Source of the DNA: Nitrospirota bacterium
Lineage (GTDB): Bacteria; Nitrospirota; Nitrospiria; Nitrospirales; Nitrospiraceae
Assembly: GCA_002737345.1 (NCBI GenBank)
Contig: NSIK01000010.1
Coordinates: forward strand, 160,906-224,905
Length of the DNA stretch: 64,000 bases
Direction: 5' to 3'
Made by a program: the position numbers and the translations under genes. Shown piece by piece: positions 39,910-50,118 of this stretch. The notes below the pieces were generated by a model that did no database searches, was not told where the DNA came from, and saw only the letters and a program-made list of their open reading frames with translations. Within the stretch, counting starts at the first letter, position 1. The number at the start of each line of letters is the position of its first letter.

Positions 39910-40992
39910 TTAGAACGATTGGATGATGCCGCCGCCGAGTACGCGATCTTCTCGATAGAAGACGGCGGACTGTCCCGGGCTTAAGGCGCGCTGTGGCTCG
40001 TGGAAGAGAATGCGAAGGGCGCCCTCTGAAAGGGGCTGGAGGGTTGCAGGGGCTGCGGGCGTGGCATAACGGACCTTCACCATTACGCCCGTTGCGCCAG
40101 TGAGGAGAGTGGGGTCGAAGAGGTTCAGGTCCGCAATATCGCATTGATCGCGGCGGAGCGACTCCTCCGTCCCGAGGACAACCGTATTGGTGGCGGGCTG
40201 GACCTGTTGCACATATAGCCTGCGGCCTGTTGCAACTCCGAGGCCCCGTCGTTGGCCCGGTGTGTAGAAGGCGATTCCTTCGTGATCACCTAAATGTCGT
40301 CCCTCTTCGTCCACAAAGGGCCCGGACTTCTTGGCGGCGGGGGCTTCTTTTTCGATGAAGGTCCGGTAATCGCCGTGGCTTACGAAGCAGATTTCCTGGC
40401 TCTCCTTCAATTCGTCCACAGGAAGGCCCAGGGCGTCTGCTTCTTTCCAGACATCGGCCTTTTGCATCTCCCCTACGGGAAAGAGTAGGCGAGAGAGCCA
40501 GGGCTGACGGAGCCGATAGAGAAAGTAGCTCTGGTCTTTCTTGGGATCAGTCGCCCGGTGGAGAGTCGGGAGACCTTCAGATGAGCCGATGCGGACATAG
40601 TGGCCGGTGGCGACAAAATCGATGCCGCGCGCGTCCGCTAGTTCGATGAGACCGCGTAGCTTGACGCGCTCATTGCACCGAACGCAGGGGTTGGGTGTGG
40701 TGCCGTCGAGATAGCCGGCCAAAAAGTCGTCGATGACACCGGCACGAAATGCTTGTCTGGTATCGACGACCTCATGCGGAATTTTCAACGTCTGCGCCAC
40801 ATAGCGGGCGATGCCGACCTTGCAACAGCCGCGCTCCTCCCATTTCTTGGAGGCCGTGACCGTTTCGTCTTCGTGTTCCCAGACCTGAAGCGTGACGCCC
40901 TGGACGTCGTAGCCCTGGCGAACCAGGAGCGCTGCCGCGACGGAGCTGTCTACTCCACCGCTCATGCCGAGAAGAACTGTTGGACGAGTCAT
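39910..40992 (-). CDS. mnmA: tRNA-specific 2-thiouridylase MnmA
   Basis: MnmA thiolates position 2 of the wobble uridine in tRNA-Lys, -Glu and -Gln. The 360-aa product has the PP-loop (LLGMSGGVDSSVAAALLV), the catalytic Cys in NPCVRCNERVK, the second Cys in SQEICFVSHGDY, and GATGVMVKVRYATPA near the end. Partner genes of the same wobble pathway, mnmG and mnmE, lie 4-7 kb away on the same strand. Confidence 0.96.
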   Translation of the reverse strand: MTRPTVLLGMSGGVDSSVAAALLVRQGYDVQGVTLQVWEHEDETVTASKKWEERGCCKVGIARYVAQTLKIPHEVVDTRQAFRAGVIDDFLAGYLDGTTPNPCVRCNERVKLRGLIELADARGIDFVATGHYVRIGSSEGLPTLHRATDPKKDQSYFLYRLRQPWLSRLLFPVGEMQKADVWKEADALGLPVDELKESQEICFVSHGDYRTFIEKEAPAAKKSGPFVDEEGRHLGDHEGIAFYTPGQRRGLGVATGRRLYVQQVQPATNTVVLGTEESLRRDQCDIADLNLFDPTLLTGATGVMVKVRYATPAAPATLQPLSEGALRILFHEPQRALSPGQSAVFYREDRVLGGGIIQSF

Positions 40993-40997
40993 AGGGG

Positions 40998-41325
40998 CTA
41001 TTGTACTGAGTGGGGAACGAAAGAACTAGGGGGCCGGTCGTTAATGTGAGGATGCGGCAAGACCGGGGGCGCGCCGATCGGCAGGGCAGGTTTCAGAATC
41101 TGAATTTTTCCGTGGCGGTGATCATGCCGTTGGTCTTGTCGCTATTGATGAGTGTGCCGGTCGATAAGAGGCCGTTCATCCCCGCATGCTCCCCGACGAT
41201 CAGCGTCCCAATGCTGGGATTTCGCCCTCGACATGACCGTCGATCTGCACGGTCCCGTGAACGTTGTCACCCTCTTGAAGTTCATGCTCTTGACCATGAG
41301 CGTGAAGTTCTCGTGGGCGGATTCG
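40998..41325 (-). pseudogene. Frameshifted bactofilin (DUF583) relic
   Basis: Minus-strand frames give HGTVQIDGHVEGEIPALG, then after a shift near 41209 GTLIVGEHAGMNGL, LSTGTLINSDKTNGMITATE, and after a second shift near 41104 QILKPALPIGAPPVLPHPH. This is the beta-helix repeat pattern of bactofilins (IDG.VEGEI.., GTLIVGE.A, G.I.A.EKIQILKPA). The best frame ends at TAG 41000-40998. No start codon is intact, and at least two single-base indels break the frame. Bactofilins are cytoskeletal polymers. The upstream boundary is approximate. Confidence 0.65.
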
Positions 41326-41647
41326 GCGTGCGGACCCCCATCGTTATTGCCCACATCATGGCCTCCCGCGGCGAGGTCTGTTCGCGCACAGCCCATTGCT
41401 ACAGCGAAGAAAAAATATATACTTAAGTATATATATTAGCTATTCGCACGTTTCAATTCTGGCTGGGCGATGACGCCAACTTCACGCGCCAGGATTTCTC
41501 GGGGAAGCGCGAGCTAGTGTAGCGTTTCACCATGACCGCAATCCCGTATGTCTAGAGTAGACGGTACGGACGAGCTCAATGATGAGCGAGAGAGCAATAA
41601 ATATGTCCTGGCTAGTAGGAGTTTTAAGAGGCACAAATGGGTGTGAA
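41326..41647. other. Decayed spacer between the bactofilin relic and parB
   Basis: No intact gene. It contains an AT-rich 20-bp palindrome (listed separately). A plus-strand frame at about 41459-41521 reads WLGDDANFTRQDFSGKRELV before a stop; it looks like the end of a lost protein that I cannot name. Base composition is uneven. Confidence 0.4.
41415..41434. repeat. Perfect 20-bp AT-rich palindrome
   Basis: ATATATAC-TTAA-GTATATAT, symmetric about TTAA. It could extrude as a cruciform or bind a dimeric protein. It sits in decayed sequence 0.2 kb from the parB end. Confidence 0.6.
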
Positions 41648-42496
41648 TTAGCGCAGAAGAGTTTCAAGAATTCCGTCAAGTTCCGGGGCTGAGAAGTAGT
41701 GAATAACAATTTTCCCGCCGCGTCGTCCTTTTTGGATCGAGACTTTGGTGCCTAGTCGTTTTTGCAGCCGCTCTTGAACGTCTGCCCAGGGTGTCCGGCG
41801 TAGATCTTTGGTCTTGCGATTCTTTGCAATTGGCGAGGCCTCTACGAGTTTTTCCGTCTCTCTCACCGATAATGCTTTGGCGATCACGAGCTTGGCGACT
41901 CGAAGCTGCTCACTCGAACTTGGGAGACCAAGAATAACCTTCGCATGGCCCATGGAAAGCTGGTTCAGTTCAATGAGCTGTTGAATTTCTGATGGCAGAT
42001 TGATGAGGCGTACGATATTGGCGATAGAGGATCGTTCACACCCGACTCGCTGCGCAATTGTGTCCTGCGTGAGCCCAAATTCGTTCATCATCCGATGGTA
42101 GGCTCTAGCCATTTCCATGGGGTTGAGGTCTGCCCGCTGAAGATTTTCTACCAGCGCCAGGACGACGGATTCTTCATCTCCGCAATTGCGAATGACCGCT
42201 TGAATCGTGTCGAGTCCCGCATCTTTCGTCGCGCGCCAGCGTCGTTCACCGGAAATAAGTTCGTAGATTCCGTTGCCCTTGCGGCGCACCAAAATTGGCT
42301 GCAACAATCCGCTTTGCTTCAGTGAGGCCGTGAGCTCCGCCAGTTCCTGCGGCGCAAACGTCTGTCTCGGCTGATACCGGTTGGGCACAATCGCATCGAC
42401 CCGCAAATACTGAACCTCCGGCATGTCCCGCGTGGACGCAGGTTTGGCGGCAGGCAACAACGCGTCGAGCCCTCTACCGAGCGCTTTTTTCTCCAT
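41648..42496 (-). CDS. parB: Chromosome partitioning protein ParB
   Basis: ParB binds parS, spreads as a CTP-dependent clamp and works with ParA in chromosome segregation. The 282-aa product has the N-terminal [12 protein letters not shown], the CTP-binding [13 protein letters not shown] box preceded by [10 protein letters not shown], a helix-turn-helix ([20 protein letters not shown]) and a C-terminal dimer domain. Its start overlaps the parA end by 23 bp. Confidence 0.96.
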   Translation of the reverse strand: MEKKALGRGLDALLPAAKPASTRDMPEVQYLRVDAIVPNRYQPRQTFAPQELAELTASLKQSGLLQPILVRRKGNGIYELISGERRWRATKDAGLDTIQAVIRNCGDEESVVLALVENLQRADLNPMEMARAYHRMMNEFGLTQDTIAQRVGCERSSIANIVRLINLPSEIQQLIELNQLSMGHAKVILGLPSSSEQLRVAKLVIAKALSVRETEKLVEASPIAKNRKTKDLRRTPWADVQERLQKRLGTKVSIQKGRRGGKIVIHYFSAPELDGILETLLR

Positions 42497-43250
42497 GGCT
42501 TACAAACTCCTTGGCTAAAGACAAATAGGCCTGCGCCCCTGCCGACGCGACGTTATACAGCATGGCTGGACGACCGTAACTTGGAGCCTCGGCGAGCGTC
42601 ACATTGCGGGGGATTACGGTGTTATAGACGACGTCTTTAAAATGTGCCCGAACTTGCTCAACTACTTGACGTGCCAACGTATTCCTTGCATCAAACATTG
42701 TCAAGACGATCCCTTCCAGTTGGAGATCCTGGTTGAATGATTGGCGGATTCGCTCGATGCTGCCGACCAACCGGCTGAGTCCTTCCATCGCATAATACTC
42801 GCATTGAACCGGGACTAAAATGGTGCGGGCTGCGACGAGGGCGTTTACCGTCAAGATTCCCAATGTTGGTGGGCAATCGAGGAAGATGACGTCGAACAAT
42901 GGCTCGACGTCTCGCAGGAAACGTTGAAGCAGTTTTTCACGGTCCTCAACGTTCACCAGCTCTATTTCTGCCCCGGACAGGTCGGCATTTGCTGGCAAGA
43001 GCGATAGCCCATTTACTTCCGTGGTAAGCACGACGTCCTGAAACTTCACCCCATTGACCAGACAGTTATAGATCGTGGCCTGTAGGGCCCTTGGGTCGAC
43101 CCCAAGCCCGCTGGTGGCATTCCCTTGCGGGTCCATATCAATGAGAAGGACCCGTTTGTCCAGCAGCGCGATGCCAGCGGCAAGGTTGACGGCCGTGGTC
43201 GTTTTTCCCACGCCACCCTTTTGATTTGCGATCGCAATAATTTTTGTCAT
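42474..43250 (-). CDS. parA: Chromosome partitioning ATPase ParA (Soj)
   Basis: ParA-type ATPase that drives movement of ParB-parS complexes on the nucleoid. The product from the ATG at 43250 is 258 aa and starts [25 protein letters not shown], the deviant Walker A motif. Walker A', Walker B ([17 protein letters not shown]) and [18 protein letters not shown] follow. An ATG at 43286 would add [12 protein letters not shown], but those codons are the parS palindrome and no ribosome site precedes it, so I prefer 43250. Confidence 0.94.
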   Translation of the reverse strand: MTKIIAIANQKGGVGKTTTAVNLAAGIALLDKRVLLIDMDPQGNATSGLGVDPRALQATIYNCLVNGVKFQDVVLTTEVNGLSLLPANADLSGAEIELVNVEDREKLLQRFLRDVEPLFDVIFLDCPPTLGILTVNALVAARTILVPVQCEYYAMEGLSRLVGSIERIRQSFNQDLQLEGIVLTMFDARNTLARQVVEQVRAHFKDVVYNTVIPRNVTLAEAPSYGRPAMLYNVASAGAQAYLSLAKEFVSHGEKSAR

Positions 43251-43269
43251 TATGAAGTTAAATCGATCC

Positions 43270-43285
43270 TGTTCCACGTGGAACA
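43270..43285. promoter_or_regulatory. parS site 1
   Basis: TGTTCCACGTGGAACA, a perfect 16-bp palindrome matching the bacterial parS consensus with a CC/GG variant. It lies just upstream of parA. Confidence 0.92.
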
Positions 43286-43307
43286 TAGACGTAAATAATT
43301 TATTATA

Positions 43308-43967
43308 TTATGAATTACTACGTTCGAGCACTGCAATGACTCTTCTGCCAGACTCCTGCGGTAAAAGGAAAATTGTTTCATTGGCAAGATGGAATTCATC
43401 GCCAAGTTCATGATTTTGGAGTGTTGCTGTTCGATACAGGACGACTTTCCCTTTCGGGGCCAATAAGGTAGGAGCATGTTTTCTTACCTCTTCAAACTTC
43501 AATGCTCGTAGGACAATCATGTCAACAGTCGGAGGAAGAGGTTTTTTAGCATATTGCTCGATAGTACCATTAAACGTTGATATTCCCAGGAGCTTTAAGA
43601 GGCCAATTACTGAATTAAGAAATGCACATTTTTTTTGAACTGGCTCAATAAGAACCAGCTGGAGGTCTGGTCTCATAATTTTCAATGGAATGCCGGGGAA
43701 CCCCCCGCCAGACCCTATATCAAGCACCCGGGCCTGTTCAGGGAAATTTGTTGCAGCAAGCGCGGCAAGTGAGTCAATGAAATGCTTGATGATAATTTCA
43801 TGAGGCTCGACGATTGCAGTGAGATTAATCGCCTTATTCCACTCAATAAGTTGAGCAAGATAACGTAGGAATTGCCCAGCCTGATCATCCTCTATAGTCA
43901 GTCCGATTTCTTTTGCGGCGCTAACTATGAATGTCTGTAATGCTTGTTTGTGTTCCACGTGGAACAA
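43308..43967 (-). CDS. rsmG: 16S rRNA (guanine-527-N7)-methyltransferase
   Basis: RsmG methylates G527 of 16S rRNA with SAM. The 219-aa product has motif I ARVLDIGSGGGFPGIPL, NLTAIVEPHEIIIKHFIDSL and the strand DMIVLRALKFEEV. The ATG at 43967 lies inside parS site 2, so the first residues MFHVEH are the parS palindrome. This gives a known family oddity (rsmG starts with MFHVE). Translation starting there is likely but not proven. Confidence 0.94.
   Translation of the reverse strand: MFHVEHKQALQTFIVSAAKEIGLTIEDDQAGQFLRYLAQLIEWNKAINLTAIVEPHEIIIKHFIDSLAALAATNFPEQARVLDIGSGGGFPGIPLKIMRPDLQLVLIEPVQKKCAFLNSVIGLLKLLGISTFNGTIEQYAKKPLPPTVDMIVLRALKFEEVRKHAPTLLAPKGKVVLYRTATLQNHELGDEFHLANETIFLLPQESGRRVIAVLERSNS
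43951..43966. promoter_or_regulatory. parS site 2
   Basis: A second copy of TGTTCCACGTGGAACA, identical to site 1 and 666 bp away, overlapping the first codons of rsmG. Two close parS sites beside parAB mark the partition centre. Confidence 0.92.
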
Positions 43968-44034
43968 TTACGTGAATCAGGAGATGAGGTCAAGGTATTC
44001 CGGTGCTGACCGAGAAATATCAGCATTTATGAGC

Positions 44035-45933
44035 TTAAGACGAGAGCTGCAAAAGATTGCCTTGGTTGGACTCTCCCCTGTGCCTTTCGAGTGCCACAAG
44101 GAGAAGCGAAATTCCCGCTGGTGTGACTCCTGAAATTCTCGAGGCTTGTCCGATGGATGCCGGGCGTACTTTCTTCAATTTTTCACGAACTTCCCGTGAG
44201 AATCCAGTCGTTTTATCGTAGTCAAAGCTGAGTGGAATGGGCTTGGACTCAAGCTTTTTGAACCGCCCTATCTGTTGGAGCTGCCGCTTAATATAGCCCG
44301 AATACTTAATCTGTAGCTCTATTTCATCATATGTTTCAATATCTTGCACGGATTCAATCTCAAGCGCCTCCAGAAGAGTCTTATAGCTAACACCCTGTCT
44401 CCGTAATAGCTGGGCAGCGGTGCAGGGCCCGGAGATTTCTTGGATCTGAATTTTCATTAAACGTTCACGAACGACTTCTGTGAGCCTGGGCCGAAACTCT
44501 TCGAGCCGTACCAGTTCTGATTCGATGGCTTCTTGTTTTATTTGAAACTTGGCATAGACCTCATCGGAGATCAGCCCGGCCTTTCGCCCAATGTCAGTTA
44601 ATCGAAGATCCGCATTCCCGTGGCGCAGCAAGAGGCGATATTCTGCCCGCGAGGTGAACATACGATAGGGCTCACGCGCGTCCTTCGTAATAAGATCATC
44701 AATTAAAACACCAATATAGGCCTGCGAACGATCCAGAATCAGTGGAGGCTCTTCGCGCAGTTTCAAGACTGCATTGATCCCCGCCATGAGACCCTGAGCT
44801 GCCGCTTCTTCATAGCCGGATGTCCCATTAATCTGTCCCGCATGGTAAAGACCGGCCAGAAGTTTTGTTTCCAGAGTCTGGTGCAATTGCCTGGGAGGAA
44901 AATAGTCATACTCAATCGCATAGCCAGGCTTCAGCATGGTGGCATGCTCCAATCCTGGAATCGTCTTGAGCATGGCGGCCTGTACATCGACCGGGAGGCT
45001 GGTGGAAATGCCGTTGGGGTAAAACTCGAGGCTTTCCAGCCCTTCCGGCTCGATAAAGATCTGATGCCGCTCTTTGTCGGCGAAGCGCACAACTTTATCT
45101 TCGATCGAGGGACAATAGCGGGGTCCTATTGATTCAATGATGCCGCTGTAGAGCGGCGACCGGTCCAGGTTGCGTTGGATCAACTCGTGAGTTGCGCGAC
45201 TGGTATGAGTCAAATGACAGGGAAGCTGTCGGTTTACGATTCGCTCGGTGCGATACGAGAAGGGCGGAGGCGGATCATCGCCCGGTTGCGGTGCCATGAC
45301 GGAAAAGTCGATGGTGGCTCCGTCCAGGCGAGGCGGTGTGCCGGTTTTGAGCCGTCCCACTTCAAACCCCAGGTCGCGCATACAATCGGACAGGTGTTCG
45401 GCGGACGCTTCACCCGCTCGTCCCGCAGGGAAATGATTCAGGCCGATATGAATAAGTCCCTTAAGGAATGTACCTGATGTTAGAATGACAGCCTTTGCCG
45501 AGATGTGTTCTCCGTGACCGGTCACGACCCCCGTAATCGCGCCGGCATGCGTCAGCAAGCGATCGACCGTGCCCTCGCCGATCGTGAGCCCTGGCTGGAG
45601 GCGCAACGTCTGTTGCATGGCCTCCCGGTACAGTTTCTTGTCGCATTGGACGCGGAGGGCTCGCACCGCCGGGCCTTTGCTCGTATTGATGAACCGGAAC
45701 TGGATGCCAGCTTGATCCGTGTTCCGCGCCATCTCCCCGCCCAGCGCATCGATTTCCTTGACGAGGTGCCCCTTGGCGATGCCCCCGATTGCCGGATTAC
45801 AGGACATCTGTGCGATGCGGTCGTGATCCATCGTCAACAACAGGGTTCGCGCACCCATGCGCGCCGCAGCCAAGGCGGCCTCGCAGCCTGCATGACCTCC
45901 CCCCACGACAATGACGTCAACCGTCTGTTCCAT
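44035..45933 (-). CDS. mnmG: tRNA uridine-5-carboxymethylaminomethyl enzyme MnmG (GidA)
   Basis: With MnmE it makes the cmnm5 modification on wobble U34. The 632-aa product has the FAD-binding [21 protein letters not shown], the motif GTPPRLDG and the Cys-containing [14 protein letters not shown] segment. The C-terminal helical domain is intact ([12 protein letters not shown]). It lies between mnmE and rsmG, the classical gidA-gidB order. Confidence 0.97.
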   Translation of the reverse strand: MEQTVDVIVVGGGHAGCEAALAAARMGARTLLLTMDHDRIAQMSCNPAIGGIAKGHLVKEIDALGGEMARNTDQAGIQFRFINTSKGPAVRALRVQCDKKLYREAMQQTLRLQPGLTIGEGTVDRLLTHAGAITGVVTGHGEHISAKAVILTSGTFLKGLIHIGLNHFPAGRAGEASAEHLSDCMRDLGFEVGRLKTGTPPRLDGATIDFSVMAPQPGDDPPPPFSYRTERIVNRQLPCHLTHTSRATHELIQRNLDRSPLYSGIIESIGPRYCPSIEDKVVRFADKERHQIFIEPEGLESLEFYPNGISTSLPVDVQAAMLKTIPGLEHATMLKPGYAIEYDYFPPRQLHQTLETKLLAGLYHAGQINGTSGYEEAAAQGLMAGINAVLKLREEPPLILDRSQAYIGVLIDDLITKDAREPYRMFTSRAEYRLLLRHGNADLRLTDIGRKAGLISDEVYAKFQIKQEAIESELVRLEEFRPRLTEVVRERLMKIQIQEISGPCTAAQLLRRQGVSYKTLLEALEIESVQDIETYDEIELQIKYSGYIKRQLQQIGRFKKLESKPIPLSFDYDKTTGFSREVREKLKKVRPASIGQASRISGVTPAGISLLLVALERHRGESNQGNLLQLSS

Positions 45934-45946
45934 GCGCTCCCTCGTC

Positions 45947-47374
45947 CTACTTGCCGATACAGAATTCTGAAAAGATCTGCGCTAAAATTTCGTCCGTCGT
46001 AATGGCCCCGGTAATTTCTCCGAGCGCGTCGGCCGCGGCTCGCACATCGATCGAGACGAGCTCGCCGGCCATTCCACCTTGCACAGACTCAAGGGCCTGG
46101 TCCAGCGATTCACCGGCCCGGCGTAATGCATCACGGTGTCGCACGTTCGTAACCGTGACGCTCTCTGCCCCCTCAAAGCCTCCAGAGACCAGCTGAGCAC
46201 GAAGAGCCGACTTCATCCTCTCCACTCCCAGACCAGTTGTTGCCGAAATAGCGTAGGTCAGATGGCCTGTTAGCGCCGCCTCCGTCGCGAGGGTCTGGGG
46301 AAGATCCGATTTATTGAGCAGCACCAGATGCTTGCGATCGTTGACCGCCTCTAAGAGGTCACGGTCGTCGCTCGTGAGGGGAACAGTTCCATCCAGCACG
46401 ACTAATAAAAGATCCGCTTCGCCTTGCGCGGCGCGCGTCCGTTTGATCCCTTCCCGTTCGACGAGGTCGTCCGTGTCCCGCAGTCCTGCCGTATCAATCA
46501 ACCGAATCATCACTCCGTGGAGATCGATGGATTCCTCGATCACATCCCTCGTCGTGCCGGGAATGGCCGTCACGATGGCGCGGTCTTCTCGTAATAGACG
46601 GTTGAGCAAGCTGGATTTCCCAACATTCGGACGGCCGAGAATGACGACGCGTGCCCCCTCCCGCAAGATCCGTCCCTCCTGTGCCGTGGCTTCGAGTTTC
46701 TGAACTACGGCATAGGCTTCCTTGACGATACGCACCAGCTCATCTCGTTGCAGGAAGGCGATATCTTCATCCACAAAATCGATCCCTGCCTCCACATGGG
46801 CTAACACCGTGAGGAGCGAGGATCTAGCCTGGTCTACTTCGCGGGTGAGCTCACCCCGTAGATGTCGCTGGGCGATATGGAGGCCAGCGGTCGATGTGGC
46901 CCTGATGGTATCGAGGACCGCTTCCGCCTGGGACAGGTCGAGTCGCCCGTTGAGGAATGCCCGCTTTGTAAATTCTCCAGGCTCCGCCATCCGTGCGCCT
47001 GACTCGACGCAGACCTTGCAGATTAGCTCCAGCACCAAAGCCCCGCCATGCGACTGAATCTCAACCACATCTTCTGCGGTAAATGAACGGGGCGCCTTCA
47101 TGTAGACCACGAGGGCTTCGTCGAGCAGGCCAGCAGCCTGCGTGCGATCATGATCGAGCGAACGCTCATTCCGCTTGTCCGCTGCGGGAATCACCAGATC
47201 GGCGAGATAGAGTCTGTGCGAGGAAACCGATGTCAGGGGGCGACCGGAACGTAATCGAACGACCTGGGAGGCGGCAATGAGCGATTGGGGGCCGCTCAGA
47301 CGGACGATCCCGATGCCGCCTTCCCCCATGGGGGTGGCAATGGCGCAGATCGTATCCTCAAGTCCTCCCCGCAT
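45947..47374 (-). CDS. mnmE: tRNA modification GTPase MnmE (TrmE)
   Basis: GTPase partner of MnmG. The 475-aa product has the tetrahydrofolate-binding N-domain, the central helices, and an inserted G domain ([32 protein letters not shown]). It ends with the catalytic CIGK tail (FCIGK). Thirteen bp separate it from mnmG and 56 bp from yidC. Confidence 0.97.
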   Translation of the reverse strand: MRGGLEDTICAIATPMGEGGIGIVRLSGPQSLIAASQVVRLRSGRPLTSVSSHRLYLADLVIPAADKRNERSLDHDRTQAAGLLDEALVVYMKAPRSFTAEDVVEIQSHGGALVLELICKVCVESGARMAEPGEFTKRAFLNGRLDLSQAEAVLDTIRATSTAGLHIAQRHLRGELTREVDQARSSLLTVLAHVEAGIDFVDEDIAFLQRDELVRIVKEAYAVVQKLEATAQEGRILREGARVVILGRPNVGKSSLLNRLLREDRAIVTAIPGTTRDVIEESIDLHGVMIRLIDTAGLRDTDDLVEREGIKRTRAAQGEADLLLVVLDGTVPLTSDDRDLLEAVNDRKHLVLLNKSDLPQTLATEAALTGHLTYAISATTGLGVERMKSALRAQLVSGGFEGAESVTVTNVRHRDALRRAGESLDQALESVQGGMAGELVSIDVRAAADALGEITGAITTDEILAQIFSEFCIGK

Positions 47375-47430
47375 GACATTCTTTCGCTCGGCGCTGCTTC
47401 CCCCAGCGAGGTACTGGTTCCTGGGGGCGG

Positions 47431-49128
47431 TTATGACTTCGCGTTGCTCTGCTCAGGCCCTGTCGAGATGAGGGTCTTGCCGCGGAACAGAAACTGATCC
47501 GTAAATACTTGTTGAGAGATGGTCAGGACGTTGTTCGTCAGCCAATACAGGACAAGCCCTGCAGGGAAATTGACGAACAGGAAGGTCATGAACACTGGGA
47601 GTACCAGCATGATCTTCGCTTGCGTCGGGTCCATTGTGGTGGGCGTGATCTTCTGCTGGATCACCATCGTCGCCCCCATGATTACCGGTAACACATAGTA
47701 GGGATCCTGCACCGACAAATCGGTAACCCAGAGCATGAAGGGCGCTTGGCGCAGATCGATCGTCATGTAGAGGATGTTGAACAGGGCAACGAACACCGGC
47801 ATCTGTAAGATCATCGGGAGGCAGCCGCCCACCGGGTTCACCTTCTGGTCGCGATAGAGTTTGATCAATTCCTTGTTCAGCCGGTCCCGGTCGTCCTTGT
47901 ACTTTTCCTGGACAGCCGCAACCTTGGGCTGGATCAGCTGCATCATCTTCATCGACTTGTAGCTCTTGTACTGCAACGGCACAAACAACAGCTTGATCGC
48001 CAGCGTCAGGAGGATGATGGTGAGCCCGTAGTTATAGGTATAGTCGTGGATGAATCGCAGCACGTAGAAAATCGGCTTGGCCACCGACTTCACCACTGTC
48101 CAACTGCCAAAGATGAACCAGCCGAAATCGATTGTGTCTTCCAGGCCCACGTTCAATGAGCGGAGCGTGTCGTATTCCTTCGGGCCGGCATAGAGCTGGA
48201 GTGCAACAGAGGTCCCTGCGAGAGGCGCGGGCATCCGCACACCGGCCGAGACCACCTTATCGCCTTCTTTTTTGGCTAGCGCGGAGGTTGCCTGTTTCGG
48301 CATCAAGACAGAAAGGAAGTACTTGTCCTGCAACGCGACCCACTGAACCGAGCCCTTCCGCTCAAGCTCCGTGTCGGGCGTTTCCTTTTCTGCCTTGTCG
48401 TCAACCAGCGAAGCTGATCCGATCAGGCCGATGAATCCTTCGCCCCATTCCACGATACCGAAGTTCGTCCCCAGGCTGACATCGTAGGGTTCGGTCACGC
48501 CTTCCAGGGCGACGGCGATATCCACCATGTAACTATTGTGATGAAAGGTTAGCCGTTTCTCCACGCCGAGATGGGTGACGGGATCGTGAAACTGCATCGT
48601 GACATGCCCGACGGGATGGGCTGCATCCAGGGCCGTGAAGTCTTGTTCAATATGATAGAGGCCTTCCTGAATCGTTTTTTCAATCTCGGCGTTCGTCACA
48701 GTAATCGAGAGCGGGCCTCTGAATTTCCCCCCCGAGTAGACGAGTTGTACCGGTTTTTCTTCGGGGGGCGCCGTATGGTAGCGCTTCAACTCCCAACTCT
48801 TGATGACGCCGCCACGATTCGAGAACCCGACCCGCACCAGATTCGTTTCAACCGTTACCGTCTGTTCCAATGTCGTTGGCGAGAGGTTCAGGCCCTGCGC
48901 GGTAGGCTGTTGACCCGATTGGGTGGCGAGGCGTGTGCCAGGGGAACCGCTGTTCTCGCCCGCTACACCCGTAGGACTAGATTCTGGCTCAGTGGAGAAA
49001 GAGCCACGAGCGGACGAGTCCTGGACAGGCACTGGCTCGGGGAGCCAGCCCATCTGTTTCAGGAGCAGGTCGTAGCCCAGGATGATGGCTAACGAGAGAA
49101 CGAGAAAAATGACGACGCGTTTTTCCAT
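47431..49128 (-). CDS. yidC: Membrane protein insertase YidC
   Basis: YidC inserts and folds inner-membrane proteins, alone or with SecYEG. The 565-aa product has the N-terminal membrane helix (VVIFLVLSLAIILGYDLLLK), the large periplasmic beta-domain of the Gram-negative type, and the core insertase with five helices (YNYGLTIILLTLAIKLLFVPL, PVGGCLPMILQMPVFVALF). It begins at the ATG at 49128; the TTG two codons upstream is an alternative. Confidence 0.97.
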   Translation of the reverse strand: MEKRVVIFLVLSLAIILGYDLLLKQMGWLPEPVPVQDSSARGSFSTEPESSPTGVAGENSGSPGTRLATQSGQQPTAQGLNLSPTTLEQTVTVETNLVRVGFSNRGGVIKSWELKRYHTAPPEEKPVQLVYSGGKFRGPLSITVTNAEIEKTIQEGLYHIEQDFTALDAAHPVGHVTMQFHDPVTHLGVEKRLTFHHNSYMVDIAVALEGVTEPYDVSLGTNFGIVEWGEGFIGLIGSASLVDDKAEKETPDTELERKGSVQWVALQDKYFLSVLMPKQATSALAKKEGDKVVSAGVRMPAPLAGTSVALQLYAGPKEYDTLRSLNVGLEDTIDFGWFIFGSWTVVKSVAKPIFYVLRFIHDYTYNYGLTIILLTLAIKLLFVPLQYKSYKSMKMMQLIQPKVAAVQEKYKDDRDRLNKELIKLYRDQKVNPVGGCLPMILQMPVFVALFNILYMTIDLRQAPFMLWVTDLSVQDPYYVLPVIMGATMVIQQKITPTTMDPTQAKIMLVLPVFMTFLFVNFPAGLVLYWLTNNVLTISQQVFTDQFLFRGKTLISTGPEQSNAKS

Positions 49129-49166
49129 GGCCAAATATTATCCAAAATAAACAACGAAGGCCCCCG

Positions 49167-49376
49167 TTACTTCACAGGGTCCATTCCTCCGGGATGAAAC
49201 GGATGGCACTTCAGCAGGCGGCAGGCCGCAAGTCGTAGCCCGCGGGGTACCCCATACCGATCGATTGCAGCACTCGCATATTCAGAGCAGGTCGGCTCGA
49301 AACGGCAGGCCGGTCCGAGAAACGGCGAGATCCAATAGCGGTAACCGGCAAGCAGAGCTAGGCACCAGTGGCGCAT
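49167..49376 (-). CDS. yidD: Membrane protein insertion efficiency factor YidD
   Basis: The 69-aa product has the YidD signature [20 protein letters not shown] followed by [10 protein letters not shown] and CHPFHPGG near the end. YidD assists YidC. It starts 1 bp after rnpA stops and ends 38 bp before yidC, the standard rpmH-rnpA-yidD-yidC order. Confidence 0.95.
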   Translation of the reverse strand: MRHWCLALLAGYRYWISPFLGPACRFEPTCSEYASAAIDRYGVPRGLRLAACRLLKCHPFHPGGMDPVK

Positions 49377-49377
49377 G

Positions 49378-49740
49378 CTAGGCCTCAGGGATACGTAAGA
49401 GTCGCTGGCGCTGGAGCGATGACAGCCAGGCCTCTTTCAGGACGGCAAAGGGCTGCAGAATCGATTCCCGTTTGGGAAAGACGACAAGAGCTTGCCCTGG
49501 GATCAATTGATCTTGCACCTGCCGCGTGAGCTCCCGAAACAGACGCTTCGCACGATTCCGGCTGACGGCGCCTCCGAATCGCTTGCCGACGACAATGCCG
49601 ACACGGGAGCCGCTTACCTCAGTCTCGCAAATCATCATATTAAAGAAGGCAGTCGAAATGCGGCGGCCGTGCTTCTTGGCGTGCTCGATATCACGGCTGC
49701 GTTTCAGGAACAGATCCCTGTCAGTTCCACCCTGCGACAT
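49378..49740 (-). CDS. rnpA: Ribonuclease P protein component
   Basis: Protein subunit of RNase P that matures tRNA 5' ends and, here, probably tmRNA. With the start at 49740 the product is 120 aa. The motif [15 protein letters not shown] is present and the RNP-like loop [15 protein letters not shown] precedes it. The ATG at 49740 has CAGGA about 8 bp upstream. The frame is open to 49818 but the added N-terminus is not family-like. Confidence 0.93.
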   Translation of the reverse strand: MSQGGTDRDLFLKRSRDIEHAKKHGRRISTAFFNMMICETEVSGSRVGIVVGKRFGGAVSRNRAKRLFRELTRQVQDQLIPGQALVVFPKRESILQPFAVLKEAWLSSLQRQRLLRIPEA

Positions 49741-49909
49741 GACGATCATCCTGGGTGAGAGCCAGCTCGCACAGGAGCTCCCTTCGAGTCCAGATCTCCG
49801 GATCTCGATTATGACCACATGTCGTCATTCTGTGAAGGGAACGTCCTTGTTTGGGATACGTACCGAGGGCAAGATTCCTCTCGAAGCCTGCAGGGGTACC
49901 GCTCACTAC

Positions 49910-50047
49910 TTATACGGTTAAGCGGGCCCGACCCTTCGCGCGACGGCGAGCCAAGACCTTGCGGCCATTCTTCGTGCTCATCCGTTTACGAAATCCATGC
50001 TCACGCTTTTTCTTGAGGTTCGAGGGCTGTGCAGATGTAAATGACAT
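49910..50047 (-). CDS. rpmH: 50S ribosomal protein L34
   Basis: The 45-aa product carries the L34 signature: [35 protein letters not shown], then TV and stop. AAGGAGTG lies upstream of the ATG, and a perfect consensus promoter lies 43 bp upstream. It starts the rpmH-rnpA-yidD-yidC block. Confidence 0.96.
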   Translation of the reverse strand: MSFTSAQPSNLKKKREHGFRKRMSTKNGRKVLARRRAKGRARLTV

Positions 50048-50089
50048 TACAATCACTCCTTGCTAAGAATACTCAGGGATTAACGGGGC

Positions 50090-50118
50090 ATTATAGGGGC
50101 GGGGCTGCACTCTGTCAA
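50090..50118 (-). promoter_or_regulatory. Consensus sigma-70 promoter of rpmH
   Basis: On the minus strand TTGACA (50118-50113), a 17-bp spacer and TATAAT (50095-50090), matching both hexamers perfectly. The predicted transcript starts near 50083, 36 nt ahead of rpmH. Confidence 0.85.

Noticed and set aside
43250-43286. Longer ParA start MFHVEQ...
   Set aside because: These codons are the parS palindrome and no ribosome site precedes the ATG; the family starts at the [10 protein letters not shown] Met.
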